In this document: positions 1 through 11,290 of the stretch, one piece after another
Layout: every line of letters begins with the position of its first letter
Numbering within the stretch: position 1 is the stretch's first letter
Source of the DNA: Omphalotus guepiniiformis
Lineage: Eukaryota; Basidiomycota; Agaricomycetes; Agaricales; Omphalotaceae
Reading direction: 5' to 3'
Assembly (NCBI GenBank): GCA_028554645.1
Contig: JAQOOI010000078.1
Span: forward strand, 1 to 64,000
DNA length: 64,000 nt
Notes under the pieces: model-generated
What the model was told of the DNA's origin: nothing
Database searches by the model: none
The model's input: the letters and a program-made list of their open reading frames with translations, nothing else
Translations under genes and position numbers: made by a program

Positions 1-1558
1 AAACTTACGCATGGCCGAGTTTGTATTCGTAGCCGGCGCGAAATGCAGATACGCCGACTTTTCAAGATTGCCCTTTGGGCCTCCTTGCAAGATTCCGTAT
101 ATTTTCCAAAGAGGGGAAAAGGGTGAGCATAGTTTAGGAGGATATAAGTCGTGGAGTTGACAAAAGGGCGAGACTTAGTAATTAAACAAGTTGACTATGG
201 ACGTTAAACCATACGTCCACAGCAAAAAGAAAGAAGCGCGTAGACATAAGACAGGTTCTGAGTAGAATCGCACAGACGGGAGGAGAGCAGCACGATGGAG
301 CCAGGGGCAATGCGGTTTCTGGCGATGAGGAAAAGAGAAAGCTGGCCTAGGCGGTGTGCCATACCCCATATACGCTAAGACCCTTAGTGTCCAACGTGAA
401 ACAGCGAACAGTAACAAACTTGAAACACTGACATAGAGACAACTACCGACGCCAGCTCTAACACCGCGCTCGAAACACACTCTTTTTGGCATGATTGATA
501 TCGCCCAAAACCTTCATAAGTCCTCTGCCTATGCGAAACCAGGCTTTACCATATCCCGGCTCTAGCGGCCTGCTTCGAAATCTCTGAACGCCCTGCCGCG
601 GGTTTTGCCTCACTTGCTCGTGGAAAGCACCCTAAGCGGTGAGAGGCCGCGCGATGGTAAAGAAGCTTCAGCTTAACGTGGGGTGAGCAACGGCGTCCCC
701 AGACACTGGCTGGACAGATGATGCGATTGGCCACAAGAATGGGCACAGCCACTTGACAGCAAGTCGTAGCAGTGTGTGGGTCGTGGAATAGTGACAGGGC
801 CATTCGGGAGATCGGAGGTGGGAAGCGGGGGGGCCCGTGGGGCCTGTTGCATGGAGCTTTTGTCGACGAAGGAATAGAACATCGTGACAACCACGCAACA
901 CGGAGAGCAGGATCATGATTGTGGCTGGCTGAATGGTGGGCCATGGCCTGAGTGAGGGATGGAATTGTCGGAAGAGGAGCAGTAAGCGAACCAGACGACT
1001 GCGAGGGAGAAGGAACCAGATGATGAGGCGGAGGAGAAGTGTTAGGACGGTAAGATGCGGGGTTTGGGGAGCTGCTGAAAGACAAGTTGGACATGCTTTG
1101 GGTGAGAAATCGGAAGATCCAGGGTGGGGCAACGCGGGGGAGACAGACTGTGACTTGCCATGGAACTCCAGTTTGGCGGCAGCGGTGAACCGATCGTTGA
1201 AGACGGCGGCGCTGGCGTTGGAAGTGTGAATCCAGGCGAATAGTTGATGCCACCTGGAAGTCCTGCAGGCACAGGGGACGGCCCTCTGAAAGATTGAGCG
1301 TAAACTTGTTCGTCGAGATTCCTTGCCATCTAAACGACGAACTGTTTTAGCTTTCACTGGGTGAATATGATTGAGTAGCTATGACACACGTTTTTCGGCA
1401 GCTCAGGATCGACTCTGTGTGGCCTCGGTGCAGGCTAAAGGATCTTCAAAGTGATGAGCACTTGACTCAATGGCAATACCTGGAGGCAAGGGAGGCAAAG
1501 GTGGTGGTGGAGGGGAAGAACGAGTAGCTACAGGTCGCGGTGGGATAGGCGGATTCAT
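1..1558 (-). pseudogene. SKT5/CHS4-like chitin synthase activator (Sel1 repeats), broken; runs off left edge
   Basis: Fungal SKT5/Chs4 proteins carry Sel1 repeats and activate or localise a chitin synthase. The minus strand starts with ATG at 1558 and a proline-rich N-terminus (MNPPIPPRP, then PPPPPLPPLPP), as in agaricomycete homologues. An intron of about 60 nt can be placed just upstream of the codons for MARNLDEQ (near 1329). Further recognisable blocks are DPALRVAW, DVLFL, GPVTIP, QVAVPILV, YHRAASHRLGCFP, CFERGVRAGVGSCLY, LHRAA, SYVYALL and, at the very left edge, SAYLHFAPA and YKLGHA. They come in the correct family order but in different reading frames. At least five frame changes are needed, near 1430, 1050-1250, 890, 800 and 240, and no intron model joins them. 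Identity comes from block order and content. The right call is either a decayed gene or a badly sequenced one. Confidence 0.75.
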
Positions 1559-2054
1559 TTTGGTGACAAGCTTAAGAAACTAATTCAACCCTTCCATTTA
1601 TAGCAATTTGTCATGAACACATACACATAACCGTCACGCCTCAAATGTCCACACGCCATCGCCATTTCACTGCCCTTGTTTACTTACTCGCAACTGCGCC
1701 GCGTGTAGCTGCAATAGCCGTGTCCTTTTACCGAGATACAAAGGATGGTTTTAATAAGCTACGTAGCATCTACTAGCACTCGCTGAGCCTGAGGTCTGAG
1801 GCCTTGAGGGACTGCAAATTTGTTTGGGCCGAGTTGACCGTAAAAGTCCTGACGCGCCACACTCCTTTTATTCACTCATTTCGAATTCTTATTTAATAGA
1901 TGAATATTTGAATAGCCATCTTGAGGCTGTATGGGAGTTTTCATTTTGAATCCCAATTTCATCTTATTTGTACACATTATTTCGGGAATATCTCTGTCAC
2001 GTGGTTTGAGATACACCACTCAGAACTGCACCGCGACTGTTGTGCTCTGAGTCT
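1559..2054. other. intergenic 5' region between the SKT5-like and Scm3-like remnants
   Basis: No coding potential seen. The two remnants diverge from here, so it would hold both promoters. A GTCACGTG element lies at 1997-2004, about 50 bases before the presumed Scm3-like start. Confidence 0.4.
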
Positions 2055-4947
2055 ATGGAACGCCAGACGACGGCGTCACGCTTTAAAGCTGCTCTCATTA
2101 CTCCCTTCCGCTTCTCCTCCATCGTCTGTAACATTTCCCTTTGTCCCGCATCATCCTCCTTCGCGTTCCAGCTCTCCAAACAAGTGGCCTCGTTCCTCGT
2201 CAACTCAGTCGTCCTTCTCGGGTAGCTCTACCCCCGGACAAAGCAATGTCGCCCGTGAACTGGATGCATCTGCGCACAGACTCTTGGACTTTTTGGTCCC
2301 ACTTGGCAGACCGTTATTCTCGCAGAATTGATGAAGACGATATCGTGGATATCTTTACCGGAAAAATCGTCAAAGACCGCGGGGTACTGAGAAGCATGGA
2401 CAATAAACGGGAGTTTGGGCGGCTTGCTAAGTCGTATCCTTCAACATCTTCCTTGCCTACCAGTATGAGGTTGAAGAAGGCAGACAGGGAGAAGAGGAGG
2501 AGGCGCAGAGCGAGGATGAACTAGATTCTTTTGCGCACCTTTCCCGTGAAAACGCGAACCATCTGAGGCTGAAGAAGATGATGAAACGTTCAACGAGGAA
2601 TACGGCGTGTCTGAGGGCCTAGGAGTCCCCTCCCTCCCCGAGCTCCGCGCGCTCGATCCCACTGACGCAGCGGATGCCGCAGACCTGCAGGCTTTCTTAG
2701 AAGCCGAAAGAGTGCGAAAGGAGATGTGCGGAATTGAAGGTGATCTTGAAGAATATAGCAGTATTGATGATGCTGGATAATTTGAGCGAGGGGGCCAGAA
2801 CTGATGTGTCCTCTACACCTGGCTGGATTACAGAACCCTCGGACGAGGAGAATTTGGCTAGCGATGCTGAATCAAAGTTACCTGCTGAAGATTCCGAGTC
2901 TGACGACGAACTTGCTATTCGGGGATCTACCAGTGTGCCACTGGCTAAACATGATCCGGCAGAGGATGTCAATAATTCGGACGACATCCCATGGAGCTCT
3001 CGAACCAAACTTAAAACGTTTGTCGCATCAAAGAGACCCACGAGTTCAAGCGTCCCGCAGACTACGCTCACAAAGCAGCTGAAACCTCTCCCTAGGAGAC
3101 CCTCTTCCTCAGTTCGTTCTGCCTCTGCGTTTGTCCGACAGCTACACACTCCCCCTCACTCGCGTACCCCGGCACTGTCTCCCCTAGCAGTGACCAACAA
3201 AAGAAGGGGACCAATATGTAGACTACACCGTGCCCATGTTCGTCTTCCCGGTCCCCTTCTCCTCTACCACCGTCTCCCCCACCAGTTTCTAAGCCTTCCC
3301 ATACCCGTTTCTCGATCATACGGTGTGTCTGCAGGCAAAACGTTAGTGAGAGCTACATGCTCTCCTTCGCCGCCGCTGCCACCGCCTACTCAAAAGGGCC
3401 AGGGTAAGATACTCTCTCTGCTAAAGCTAAAGGCAAGCAAAGGGAGATTATCGAGCTGGATAGTGACTCAGAGAGCGATCCTCCTCCTCCTCCTCCTTTG
3501 ACTAAACAGCGACGGACAAAAATTCTGGAATTCGACGGGATAACTCTCCAGAAGCCGCCTACCAAATCAAAGAGGAAAAGAAAAGGATTCTTCTTCTTCT
3601 GATGCCGATGCTGTAGGCGCGCCTACAGACTTCCCAGAAAAGGTATCTACAACGACCGACACGCAAAATGCCTCTCCCACGAAGAAAGGAAGAGTGGGTC
3701 CTTCAAGGCTTTCGACAGAGCGCCTGATGCGAAGCAGTTCAACGAAGCCTTTCACCTCAGCACATGTGGTGCAAAGTGGGTAAGTCTCAGACTTCATCTC
3801 TCACGAGTTCTCGAACTGTATTAAACGGCTCAGCAGATGATGATGGAGATAGAAAACTACCAGATTTCCTCTCCTTTACGGGCCTTCAGAAGCGTCGGTC
3901 CGCGCCATGTAGATGATAATGAGAGCGACCCACCAGATTCATCTCCTGTGCAACATCGTCAACGCCGTGAGCAGTCATACTTCGAGCCCGCCCTTCCTTT
4001 TGGGGTCCACTATCCTCCATATCAGCACCAACCGCCACCTCCATCATATGGGCACCCTGCTGCTCTCGACCGCAATGCATCCCATCCATATACACCAATA
4101 TTTGACCCCCGAGCTCAATACATCATATCAAATGCCATGCATCAGCTCTCAGCTCTGTTTTCTGGTTCTTGGGCGCCTCCACCTCCGCTGGACGTGCATA
4201 ACCCACATCAACGCCCACATCAACGCTCACAATCACACTCTCGGTCGAATCCCCGCTCATCTTATCCACCTCCATTACCTCCAGCGATACCCTCATATCC
4301 AACTCAAGAGCATCATGACAATTATCCCTCTCCTCCGATTCCATTACCACCACGATTCCGTTCTATGTCAGTTTCAACACATTCCACTCCGACACATCGA
4401 ATCCTTTCCACATCCTTACTCGTATGATCCCAATTTTTCCAGAGGGACCTTACCTCCCTCTTCCCCTGAGCCTGACTTTCAATCATCCTCTCCTCCTCAC
4501 GGACGCAGCTCCCCTTTACCAAGTTCTTCACCTGGAACAAGTTCTTCTTTCATGCGCGCCAGTTCTCTGGTGAAGCGCAGTCGTTCCAGAGGCCGAAGAG
4601 TTTCTTTCAAGGAGGAAGTGAGTCATATCAGTGCCAACAGTGTAAATGGCCGCGTTTCCCGTGAAATCTCGGTCGAAGAATCCGAACATAGTGAGGCGGA
4701 GGTTACTGACCCAGTAAAGGATGCGGATTTACTGCCTCGGAGGGGCAGGGGCAGACCGAGGAAAGACGAGAAGTCCACGCATCAAAGAAATCATCCGGAC
4801 GAAGGCGCTCGATTTGAGTCAGACTATCCGGCGGATAGAGGAAGGACCAATCGGCGAGGACAGACTCCCGGACCTTCTTCTGATGTCGGTTCTGTTCAGA
4901 GTGACAGCAAAGGCAAAAGAAAGGTTGTGCGGCCCCGTGCCACCTGA
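2055..4947 (+). pseudogene. Scm3/HJURP-like centromere histone chaperone with AT-hook, frame-disrupted
   Basis: Scm3/HJURP proteins deliver the centromeric H3 variant CENP-A. The diagnostic block lies at about 2280-2430 and reads LLDFWSHLADRYSRR, then DEDDIVDIFTGKIV, then KDRGVLRSM. This matches the family pattern of a W, an RY(S)R core, DEIDLxTGEIVxDxGxLRS. A long acidic and Ser/Pro-rich region follows, with an AT-hook (RRGRGRPRKDE) at about 4735-4770 and a basic C-terminus ending at 4947. Fungal Scm3 homologues joined to DNA-binding modules such as AT-hooks are known. The frame changes in the TTTTT run near 2290, near 2465, in the AAAA run near 2550, near 2775, at 3200-3500, near 3580 and near 4400; not all can be introns. 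The true start is unclear: ATG 2055 is the nearest upstream ATG but is not in frame with the Scm3 block. It is a pseudogene or a poorly read copy; the family call is good. Confidence 0.65.
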
Positions 4948-5615
4948 GTATGTTAGGACATTCTTTTTTTTCTTAATGGTAGTTTGGTTGCAACGCACTT
5001 GCGTGCTTGCGTCTCAGGGATTTGTTGTCACCGCTTGATACTTGTTCTACTAGAACATCCAACTGTAATAGCATAATACACTCACATTGTATCGCTACTC
5101 AATGACGTTGATCTATGTATACTTTCTGCCCTGTACTTTACTACTTCGAAGTCCGAACCGCATATACTGGGACATGCCATGCCAATGGCCATTCTCAGAG
5201 TGTAAATCTTGAACTTGGAAGGTGTCTGCTGTCTGTATTTGGTCGTTCATCACCCTTGCTTTGGCATTCTGGTGTCCATATGACAACAAAAACACGCATA
5301 TTCTGACAGTAAAATATTGAAGGAGTAGAGGTTTTAGAGGTTCAACGTTTGATATCTAATATCAATCACGATCCGTTTTTAGCGATTCTCGATAATCAAT
5401 CCGCTTGCGAGGAAAAAAATCTTTGTTCCCGAACTTGCAGAGTTTCCTTTGACCAATGACCATGTTTATGCGCGGGTCTGTGCTCATGGCCTCATCCTCT
5501 TTCCAGCTTTTCTTATTTATCTTCATAGTTGGTCTACGCTTTCTGTTTCTATCCCGGACCGGGTATCATAGCACACCACTAGTCCGAGAATGATCAATTC
5601 AAGTACTTGACTCTC
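4948..5615. other. intergenic, no gene seen
   Basis: Short frames only, with no recognisable protein or RNA. It would hold the 3' end of the Scm3-like gene and the promoter of the GMC gene. Confidence 0.4.
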
Positions 5616-8265
5616 ATGCCTATCGTCGACTCCTCAGAGTTCATATCTGCCAAGTTTGACTACCTCATTGTGGGCGGTGGAAATTCTGGCTTGACGCTGG
5701 CTGCAAGGTGCGTAATGGTTGACGTCAATTGAAGCCTACCAATCTTATTTCGAGCGGACCTTTATTGACAGGCTATCTGAAGACCCCAATCTCGTAGTAG
5801 GCGTTATCGAGGCGGGGACACATGAAACGGACATTCCACAAATCAATGTACCAGGTTACGACTCTACGAGGTCGTTCGCGCCTGCATTGCGCCCGATGCA
5901 TTCGGATAATTTTCTTGATTTTTGACCTGTAGGCTTGATGGGCAGTACGATAACGAATCCCAAATACGACTGGACCTTTTATTCCGTTCCACAACGCCAT
6001 GCGAGCAATAAACCTATGCTTCAGCCTCGTGGAAAGGGTCTTGGAGGATCCACATTGGTAAGTATCTCCCGGTGCCCACTTCCACTCGACAGTATTGTAC
6101 CTTTACCGTTGCCTCTCCCAGATTAACTTCTTGGGTCTTTCCCGTGCCAATAAGGACGAGTACGAGGCTATAGAGAGGCTCGGAAACCCAGGATGGAACT
6201 GGAAGTCCATGCTAAAGTATATGAAAAAGGTCTGCTTCCCCTGTTGAAAGCTATACAATTGCTAATTCAAAACGGGACAGAGCGAGAAACACTATAATCA
6301 CTCCTTCTGATCCACCGTTTCGCAATCTCAAGGAGTGCGAGGACTATCAGCGGGAGGTATACAATTGGAATGGCCGAGACGGTATGTCGGATCGCCTACA
6401 TCCGTACCACCTACTTGCTATGATTGATTATACGCGTCAAAGGTCCCGTTTTCAAAACCTTCCCAACATTTCAAGGCGATGTACAGGCCAAGATATTCGA
6501 CACATTCAAAGGACTCGGTATACCCTGGAACCCAGACGGTGTTAGACCGCTCTCCCTTCCTTCTAGCTGAAGTCTCGCATTTCTCATTTTGAGTTGCAAC
6601 GAATTAGAACAATGGCTGCAACATTGGAGCAACAGATATCTTAAACTCCGTGGATCCTAGTACCATGACTCGCTCTTCTGCATATACGGCGTACTTCAAA
6701 CCCAACGCTGAAAGAAGGAATTTGCTCATTTTGACGAATGCTCAAGTTGTCAAAGTTGGTGTCTCCTCCCATGATCTGTCTGATAATTGCTTGATGAGAG
6801 AACTAGATTCTACTTGAGCCAATGAATGGGTTTCAGAGAGCCATCGGCGTAGACTTTGTTGAATCTGACAAGGTCGGTCAAACCTTGACAGTGAAAAATG
6901 TGCAACACGATGTAATACTCTCTGCTGGTGAGCACGAATCACAGGTTGAATTTTCGAGTAATAACGGTGGCACAAGGATCATTCCAAACTCCTCAAATTC
7001 TCGAGCTTTCAGGAATCGGTAACCCGGAGATTCTTGCTAGACTCGAGATCGAGCTTGCTATTCCATTACCTGGAGTTGGGGAAAATCTTCGTAAGGACCG
7101 CTCTTATAAATTAATCTATCAACGTTGTCTTGATTCGTCAAGTGTTTAGAGGACCATGTCTGCGTTCGTACACTTGCGGAGCTAGATGAAGGTTGCGAAA
7201 CCTTCGATATACTAAAGGAGCCTGGGCAAATGGAGCATCACGAGAAACTATAGTGAGACTCCACCTAATATTTCCACTTGTCAAGAGAACTCAACGGCAA
7301 CAGCTTGGAACAGAAAGGTCATCTCACATCCATGTCATGTGTTGTCTACACCTTCATTCCGTCGTCGCATCTCATGAGCTCGGAGGAGGCCAACGACTGG
7401 CAGACTCATGCAACGATCGAAGAAGGATCACCTCTATCACCTCTGTGCAGTGGCCTCAAGAAGCAATATAACATTCTCAGCAAATGGATCATTGATGAGA
7501 AGCAAGCACAGACAGAGTTCGTTTCCATACTTTGTCCAACAACAATCTTTAACTTACAATTAATATACAGAATCATCAATTATGCTGGACACCAAGGCGT
7601 CGGCGGTTGGACACCCGTTCCTGGAAAACGATACACAACATTCACAGCTGTCCTCATGCATCCCCTTAGTCGCGGGTCAGTACACATCGCCTCTAACGAT
7701 CCACTCGCACCTCCTGCAATAGACCCAAACTACTTCGCGAACGAAGGCGATCTCGAGCTGCTCCTGAAAGCAGTAAAGTATATGTTGAATTTATACTCTG
7801 CTTCTCCATTGAGAGAGGTTATCAAGGAAGTGGTGGTACCTCCGACAGACGTGATGGAGAGCGACTCGAAACTGAAAGAGTGGATTCGACAAGGTTGTTC
7901 TCACGTGTACCATCCTGTGGGGACTGCGGCAATGATGCCATACGAAGATGGAGGGGTGGTTGATAGCATGCTGAAGGTGCATGGAACACAAAACTTGCGA
8001 GTTGTGAGTAACTTACAGCATCACTCAAGTCCATACTAAATGATTGCTCACAGGTGGATTGTTCTATTCTCCCGTTGGTAAGTCAGCTTCCCAAATTCGA
8101 GTGCATAAGTTGATAGGCATTTGACAGGAAATGGCTTGTCACACCCAATCCCTCGCATATGCCATTGGTGAAAAGGTGAACTGCTACCGCAACCCCGGGT
8201 ATTGACGATCTGATTGTTCCACGTAACAGGCAGCAGATATCATTAGAGCGGAACAATATGCCTAA
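5616..8265 (+). pseudogene. GMC-family FAD oxidoreductase (aryl-alcohol oxidase/choline dehydrogenase-like), apparently disrupted
   Basis: GMC enzymes oxidise alcohols with FAD. Starting at ATG 5616, the N-terminus holds the FAD-binding motif VGGGNSGLTLAAR, followed after intron 1 by LSEDPNLVVGVIEAG. Later exons give GKGLGGSTL, INFLGLSRANKDEY, SAG/GSFQTPQILELSGIG and the catalytic region CSHVYHPVGTAAMM. The last exons give VVDCSILPLEMACHTQSLAYAIGEKAADIIRAEQYA with stop at 8263-8265. About ten introns can be placed. There is no signal peptide. Two defects stand out. The exon starting near 6281 reads SEKHYN and then stops, but dropping one A from its AAA run restores SENT followed by ITPSDPP. 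An in-frame TAG also lies at 7251 in a region where the homologous frame resumes only at about 7285. The active-site His residues are preserved, so decay is recent or these are sequence errors. Confidence 0.7.
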
Positions 8266-8757
8266 GAGCTTCATGTCTCTCGTAAGTATACGTAGATGAT
8301 GTGAAGTACTTCGGTCAACGTCTTCAGTACACTGATGGAGTTATTACAAATATTAATTTGTGTACGCTCGTGCAGGAAGGTCAGATACATCTTATGAAAG
8401 TGCAGCACGAACTCATACACAGTCCATCCTTCCGAGTGCTTACGGAGATTTCACGAAGGATTGGTGTGATTTATGAGTGAAATGAGGAAGTCAGGCTCGG
8501 GTATAGGCAGACGCGCCTCGCGTGTCCATTCGACACATCAAGGCGCGTCTGGAACGGAGCAATGGTATGACATCTCGTCCGTTGACACAATATAGATTAC
8601 TCTCCAGAAGGAACTGCTACGTAGTATACAAAACGTGTTGACGTGTCATGAGAGCCAAAAATACACGGCGAAGCAATAAAGTGGCGCAGATACTAGCGGA
8701 GTACTGAGTTAGATTATCGAATTGTATCTTACGAGCAAACGTACCCAGTGCATCGAG
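8266..8757. other. intergenic between convergent gene ends
   Basis: No gene seen. It lies between the GMC stop (8265) and the stop of the SAP30-like gene on the other strand (8758), so it should hold both 3' ends. Confidence 0.4.
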
Positions 8758-9408
8758 TTACCTCGGTTTCATCGCCTTGGACTTCTCCACCGCACACATG
8801 AAGGCCACAAGTGTATCAATTTCTTTCCCATTGACTGGAGGCATCTCGCGGAAATGTTGCTCGGCCACACCAGCGAGAACAACATGGAGCTCGTGCACGT
8901 CCGCGTAGATAGGCGTACGTCTTGGCAAATCCTCTTCCAACAAACGAGAGCTGCGCCTCCGTGACTGCACCTGCTGTTCTTTGAGGTCTCTACGAGGACG
9001 GTTGGCAGGTGTTGCTACTGGCTGTGGGGATGGTGCTCGGGATTGTTGACGGTAAGAGTGAGAGAAGGTGTAAGTCGGTGGTGGGTCGTCAACGGTAATT
9101 GGAAGAGGTCTAATAGTTGGAATGAGGTCGAACTGGGAGAGATAGCGGTAGATGAGAGGCGTTGGCATTTTTACAAAGTCGACGAGAGATATCCTGTTCT
9201 CGCTTTCTGGTACTTTGTTCGACACCGGAGGTGGCACAGGATCGACCCTCTTTCTCTTCATTCTCGGCTCTCCTTCAGCCCTCTCTGTTGCCTGTCTTTT
9301 TGTGCCAGACGACGTAGAGAGAGGTGGACCAAGATACGAAGCATCGTCGTTCACCTTTTTTCGGTTCTGGTTTCGAGAACGCGATGAAGGCTGAGCAGAG
9401 GTCGACAT
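8758..9408 (-). CDS. SAP30-like Sin3-binding protein (histone deacetylase complex subunit candidate)
   Basis: Single-exon gene of 216 residues. Residues 1-70 are basic, Ser/Pro-rich and contain an NLS-like MKRKR. Residues 74-103 (SLVDFVKMPTPLIYRYLSQF, then DLIPTIRPLP) match the first helix region of the SAP30 Sin3-binding domain, with its 'tL.rY...y.L.p' pattern. Residues 170-212 (DVHELHVVLAGVAEQHF, then EIDTLVAFMCAVEK) match its second half, 'qL...v..HF....vne..vi..Fi.avK'. The two halves are separated by about 67 residues of Pro/Arg-rich linker. If correct, it would tether to Sin3 in the Rpd3-type deacetylase complex in the nucleus. It diverges from ARO2 with only 207 bp between the start codons. 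The assignment rests on pattern matching by eye, so it is moderate. Confidence 0.55.
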   Translation of the reverse strand: MSTSAQPSSRSRNQNRKKVNDDASYLGPPLSTSSGTKRQATERAEGEPRMKRKRVDPVPPPVSNKVPESENRISLVDFVKMPTPLIYRYLSQFDLIPTIRPLPITVDDPPPTYTFSHSYRQQSRAPSPQPVATPANRPRRDLKEQQVQSRRRSSRLLEEDLPRRTPIYADVHELHVVLAGVAEQHFREMPPVNGKEIDTLVAFMCAVEKSKAMKPR

Positions 9409-9615
9409 AACTGGCGAAAAGAAAGAGAAAACTCGGAGATATAGGATATCTGAAAGTCGTTCTCGGGATAAAGCAGATGAAAGTAAATTGAAGAAGATTA
9501 CACAATCACTTCATTCTCCGAGTCACCTCACTTGAGGTCTTACCAAACCCAGGCCCTGCTATTTACTTACACTTAAATACCTGGCTTCAAAAAAAGTCTC
9601 TCCCATTCTTTCCCC
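9409..9615. promoter_or_regulatory. shared divergent 5' region, SAP30-like / ARO2
   Basis: 207 bp separate two start codons in opposite directions, so both promoters must lie here or overlap the genes. A pyrimidine-rich stretch (ctctcccattctttcccc) lies immediately before the ARO2 ATG, a common feature of fungal core promoters. Confidence 0.5.
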
Positions 9616-11110
9616 ATGTCTACCTACGGCCACCTTTTCCGCGTAACTACCTTCGGTGAAAGCCACTGTGCTTCTGTGGGTGCCATTATCGACGGATGTC
9701 CCCCAGTGAGTCTCGTACATACTCTACACATTTCGGATTCTAACGATTGCCTTAGGGATTGAATCTCTCTCCAGAGGACATCCAGATCCAACTCAACAGA
9801 CGGAGACCAGGTCAGAGCAACCTCACAACTCCCGTACGTATCGTGTCAAGTCTCCTAGGATCTCTATTCACCGCATATACTCAGAGAAACGAAAAAGATC
9901 GAGTTCATCTCCAATCGGGGTTAGAGCACGGTGTCACGCTCGGTACCCCCATCGCACTCCTGATTAAGAATGAGGACCAGCGACCGCATGATTATTCCGA
10001 GACCGATCTATACCCCCGACCCAGTCACGCAGATTATACGTACCTCGAGAAGTACGGAGTAAAGGCTAGCTCAGGCGGTGGAAGAAGCAGTGCACGAGAA
10101 ACCATCGGTGAGGGGTTGAATCTTCATCTTCCCGGTCTAATCCTAGTTGGCTCACTTGCTTCCTCATCTCAGGTCGCGTCGCAGCAGGTGCCATAGCCGA
10201 AAAATACCTCAAGCTGGCGTACGGAATTGAGGTTGTAGCGTTCGTTTCTTCCGTAGGCAAAATTCACCTCCCTTCGTCTGTTGCACCACCTGCTGCCGGA
10301 GATGACGAGGAGACGGACGATGCACAAGACGCGTTAACGGAGGAGTTTAGACATCTGCTTTCGTCGGTGACGAGGGAACAGGTAGATTCACACCCAACGA
10401 GATGTCCGCATACGGAGACCGCCGATAAAATGACCCAGGTTTGTCTGTCTATTCAACTTCCGCAAAAGTTCCTATCTAACCCAATGTTTTTTTCAGCGAA
10501 TTATCCGCGCAAAAGAATCTTCAGATTCCATTGGAGGTACTGTCACCTGTGTCATCCGCAACGTCCCCTCGGGTCTGGGTGAGCCTTGTTTCGACAAATT
10601 CGAAGCAACGCTCGCACACGCTATGTTATCGATTCCCGCTACGAAGGCATTCGAGATTGGTTCCGGTTTTCGCGGGACAGAGGTACCGGGAAGTAAACAC
10701 AATGACGCCTTTGTCAAGCGCGAGGATGGTAAATTGGGCACGAAGACGAACTGGAGTGGAGGAGTGCAAGGGGGAATAACGAATGGAGAGGATATCTATT
10801 TCAGGTTTGTGAACTCTTGAATCTCTTTCTTTCTGGTCAATCTTAACGTATGTTGGTTAGAATTGGATTCAAATCTCCTGCGACCATCTCACAAGCGCAA
10901 GACACAGCTCAATACGACGGCACGCCAGGATCTCTAGCCGCACGAGGAAGACACGATCCATGCGTCGTACCCCGTGCGGTGCCTATTGTCGAGGCTATGG
11001 CCAGCATCGTCGTCATGGATCAACTGCTGATTCAGAACGCCCGCAAAACGGCAGCGGGATTGCTTCCCCCGATTACAACACTGCCGCCGACAATGGTGAT
11101 GCCCAAGTAG
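9616..11110 (+). CDS. ARO2: chorismate synthase
   Basis: Catalyses the last shikimate-pathway step, EPSP to chorismate, the precursor of aromatic amino acids; it needs reduced FMN and acts in the cytosol. Six exons: 9616-9705, 9756-9833, 9885-10107, 10173-10438, 10497-10804 and 10861-11110, all with GT-AG introns, giving 404 residues, a normal fungal length. Visible signatures are the N-terminal [25 protein letters not shown], the [14 protein letters not shown] block, [19 protein letters not shown], the [14 protein letters not shown] block, [34 protein letters not shown] and, near the C-terminus, [18 protein letters not shown]. All exons join in frame without any defect, in contrast to the three genes to the left. 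I see no fused flavin reductase domain. Confidence 0.97.
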
Positions 11111-11290
11111 AGATCTACATACTCAAAATTAACAATAGAAGACGTGTATTTGACTGACAAGTGACATTGGTTGCGACATGGGATATACGATTGCATGGAT
11201 GTATGGTATACAATGTACATGTACATCATCTACATAATAAGAATACTCAAGAAAGCAATATGGCAAGATATTCACAATGGGTACAGGAAC

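Noticed and set aside
546..1357. Several long minus frames as separate genes
   Set aside because: They are pieces of one broken SKT5-like gene and its shadow frames.
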